Assembly (NCBI GenBank): GCA_002049455.2
Contig: KV918773.1
Span: forward strand, 434,001 to 498,000
DNA: 64,000 nucleotides
Reading direction: 5' to 3'
Source: Porphyra umbilicalis
Lineage: Eukaryota > Rhodophyta > Bangiophyceae > Bangiales > Bangiaceae
Both the position numbers and the translations under genes were made by a program. Under the pieces are notes generated by a model, which saw nothing but the letters and a program-made list of their open reading frames with translations, did not search any database and had not been told where the DNA came from. Numbering within the stretch: the first letter of the stretch is position 1; each line of letters begins with the position of its first letter. Shown here in pieces: positions 61,653 to 64,000 of this stretch.

Positions 61653-63854
61653 ATGCTGCTGGAGCATATTTCCCTGGTGCACGTCTTTTTGACGGCTCAT
61701 GAGCGCGTGCGGGCGATCGAGGCAGCAGCAGGACGACCCATTCAGGAGCTCCGCGTCGTGATTGACGCGGAAGCATGGCCTGAGGGTGCGCACGTCCGCG
61801 TGTACAATGCACCAGAGGGACGCGGCGTCGACGAAGTCGCTGGGCTTCTTCCTTCGGAGCTGGAGGTTGCGCCGGAGCATGCAGAGGAGAAACGTGTACC
61901 CACGCAGCGTGACGTGTCGCTGGCAGTGCGCGGGCCGCCTGCAGCCGGAAGCGCAGGGGGAGGGCCTGCCGCTCCGCAGCGCGTACTGCAAAACATCTCC
62001 GCAATCCATCCATCGTACGAGACGGCGACCTACCCATTGCTGCTGCCTGACGGAGCCGACGGTTGGCACATAGCCATCCCGCGTCAAAGCCAGGGCATTC
62101 GGCAGCGCGTCGTCTCTTCGCACGAGTATCTGGCGTACCGGCTGTTCACGCGCTCCGAAACCTTTAACGCCCTTCACCGCTGTGGTCGGCTTTTTGGGCA
62201 GTGGGTCGTCGATTGCTACATTCGGGTTGAGCACCTGACCCTCACGCGGATGCGGTTCAACCAGGCCGAGCTCCGTTATTCAGAATGGAGTCGGCTGGTG
62301 GATGCCGTGGTCCCAGGGGAGAAGCCTTCGGAGCGCATTGGACGTGGAGTCTACCTGCCGGACAGCTTTACAGGGTCGCCACGTTATATGCGCGCCAAGT
62401 TTGCAGAGGCCATGACGATGTACAAGGAGCTTGGAGCCCCGACGTTCTTCATCACCATGACGTGTCGCCTGACGTGGGACGAGATCATGCTGGAGCTGCT
62501 GGCGGGCCAGGATTCGAAGGACCGCCCGGAACTCATCGGCCGAGTATTCGAGCTCAAAAACCCCTAAATGCACTTTCTGGTGACCGCCGAGGACGTGATG
62601 GGGCCGTGCGATGGCTACTTATCGGTGAGGGAGTTCCAAAAGCGCAGTCTCCCCCATGTGCACACCATCATCTTTTTGCACAAGGACGACGCACAGCGGT
62701 CGGCGCAGGAATACGGCAGGTGGATCTTTGCCGAGATACCGCCAGAGACGGCCCCAGCGCTGCAGAAGCTGATGCTGGAGACGAACATCCACGGCCCCTG
62801 CGGCACTCAAAACCGCACGTCGCCGTGCATGAAGGACGGGAAGTGCAGCAAGTTCTATCCAAAGACGTTCGTATTATCCACAACCGACGGCGATGGTTCC
62901 TACCCCGAGAATCGCCGACGGTCACCCGAAGCCGAATGCCAGACGGCCACCGTCACCCGCGCAGGTCGGACGTTTACGGTGGAAAACAGCTGGGTCATGC
63001 TGTATCTCCCTCAGCAGACGCTGCAGCTGAGCTGCCACGTCAACGTGGAGCTCGTAAGCGGCGTGAGTGCCCTGAAGTACCTGTTCAAGTATGTCACGAA
63101 AGGTCCCGACTCGGCCATGATGGCAGTTGTGGAACGTCGCGTCCCTGCAGGCGACGGTGGATCAACGACTGAGTCCGGTAGCAACCCGCCTGGTGCTGGT
63201 GGGGCCACGTCGAGTGGAACCGCGGCTGCTGGCAACTAGCAACCAGCTGCGCCGGTAGCTCCGAAACCCGCTTCTGTGGACGAAATCCGGGCGTTCCAGG
63301 ACACCCGCGTTGGGAGCGAGAGCGAAGGCGTCGCGCGCGCTTTGGGCCACCCGATTCACAAGCGCAAGCCGTCGGTGCTGCGGCTGGCTCTTCACCTGTA
63401 GAACCAGCAGCCTGTACTGTTCAAGGAAGGAAGCGAGGCGGCTGCTATCGGCGCCGGTCCAAAGGCCACCACGCTGACAGAATTTTTTGCGCTCTCCTCG
63501 GCGGTGCCCGACGGGCTCTCACCCGCAGTGCGAGAGCTGCTCCACTCAGACATGCCCATGTACTTCACGTGGGTTCAGTCGCAGCGCAAGTGGAACCGTC
63601 GAGCGGACGTCGTCCACGCTGGATGCGTTCTCAAGCAGCTCGGACGCGTCAACGCTGTGCACCCGTCGTTGGGCGTTCTGTACTACCTACGGCTCCTGTT
63701 GAAGTGTGTGGAGGGACCGCAGTCCTTCCTGGAGCTCCGGACCTGCGAGAATATCGTCCACCCTTCGTACCGCCTGGCCTGTGCGGCGCGGGGCATTCTC
63801 TTTGACAACGTGGGCGTGTGGAAAGATGTTATGGACGAGGCAGTTCGTGACTAA
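61653..63854 (+). pseudogene. Helitron Rep nuclease region
   Basis: A single reading phase from ATG 61653. The Helitron-like N domain ends with the block around FFITMTCRLTWDEIM, LLAGQDSKDRPELIGRVFEL. The Rep part has the HUH motif in REFQKRSLPHVHTIIFLHKD at about 62.63-62.69 kb, the zinc-like NIHGPCGTQNRTSPCMKDGK followed by CSKFYPK near 62.8 kb, and the tyrosine motif ALKYLFKYVTKG at about 63.07-63.11 kb. Both tyrosines and both histidines are present. TAA at 62565 separates the N domain from Rep, TAG at 63237 and 63399 (the latter where relatives have HLENQQ) and TAA at 63852 follow, all without loss of phase. Confidence 0.85.
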
Positions 63855-64000
63855 ATGCCCTACCGGATCCGGGACCTGTTTGCGGCTTCGGTTGTGCATG
63901 GTCCTCCGCCGGACGTGCCGTCCCTCTCTGACACCCACCTCGAGGCAATGGCTGAGGATGTGGTTCACCGCTTGGGGGCGCGTGTTGCTGCCGGACTGGA

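Larger units (their letters stand above)
60129..64000 (+). mobile_element. Helitron (Rep-Hel type), decayed, continues past right edge
   Basis: In order on the plus strand: an N-terminal 23-residue tandem repeat protein (60129-60968); a zinc-binding segment, DACPSCNALHWREERPSRSP, near 61.12 kb; the Helitron-like N domain (61.65-62.57 kb, TFFITMTCRLTWDEIMLELL); the Rep nuclease (62.57-63.24 kb); and the start of the following region with RLALHL, NQQPVLF and VHPSYRLACAARGILFD. The helicase is beyond the edge. Helitrons transpose by rolling circles using the Rep HUH/Y2 nuclease. There is a frame change near 61.6 kb and in-frame stops at 62565, 63237, 63399 and 63852, so this copy is not functional. 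Confidence 0.85.

Noticed and set aside
25942-63854. A reassigned stop codon in this genome
   Set aside because: In-phase stops in the JmjC frame, CMC transposase and Helitron include TAA, TAG and TGA, with no consistent residue at the aligned places, so ordinary decay is simpler.

Overview
The window looks like GC-rich nuclear DNA of a eukaryote, most of it mobile-element DNA. I infer an alga or protist with few introns, perhaps a bangiophyte red alga. That guess rests on very high GC, long GCC/GGC tracts, chromodomain Ty3 elements, a Helitron, PIF/Harbinger elements and nearly intron-free host-like reading frames; nothing here fixes the taxon. No bacterial operons, rRNA genes or CRISPR arrays are visible.

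Layout. 0-1.1 kb: a gag-like remnant cut by the left edge. 1.9-4.5 kb: a decayed PIF/Harbinger DNA transposon, followed directly by a 1.2-kb inverted-repeat element (4.5-5.7 kb). 5.8-10.4 kb: two convergent host-type genes, a small unknown protein (+) and a long exocyst-Exo84-like protein (-). 10.4-14.3 kb: AT-richer sequence, one unknown minus-strand frame and a GC-rich tandem repeat. 14.4-24.4 kb: a Ty3 chromovirus with both LTRs, inserted 20 codons into a host reading frame that resumes on the other side and ends at 25.4 kb. 25.9-29.7 kb: a JmjC/C5HC2-type demethylase-like reading frame containing a 108-bp coding repeat and several in-frame stops. 30.1-33.2 kb: a decayed CACTA-like (CMC) transposase facing it. 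34.2-37.7 kb: a roughly 1-kb tandem array that carries TATA-box modules. 39.2-59.0 kb: a nested stack, in which a second Ty3 element is split by a complete copia element (40.5-45.9 kb) and by a PIF/Harbinger element (50.5-55.5 kb), both with matching target duplications. 60.1-64.0 kb: a decayed Helitron running off the right edge.

Points that stand out: both Ty3 elements carry extra open frames on the antisense strand between pol and the 3' LTR, and share an unusual primer-binding site. The two PIF/Harbinger ends share a palindrome at the same distance from the tip. Host-type frames near the elements (JmjC and the 14.3/24.4-kb gene) are broken by transposition or stop codons, so this looks like an active or recently active repeat-rich domain with little working host coding.
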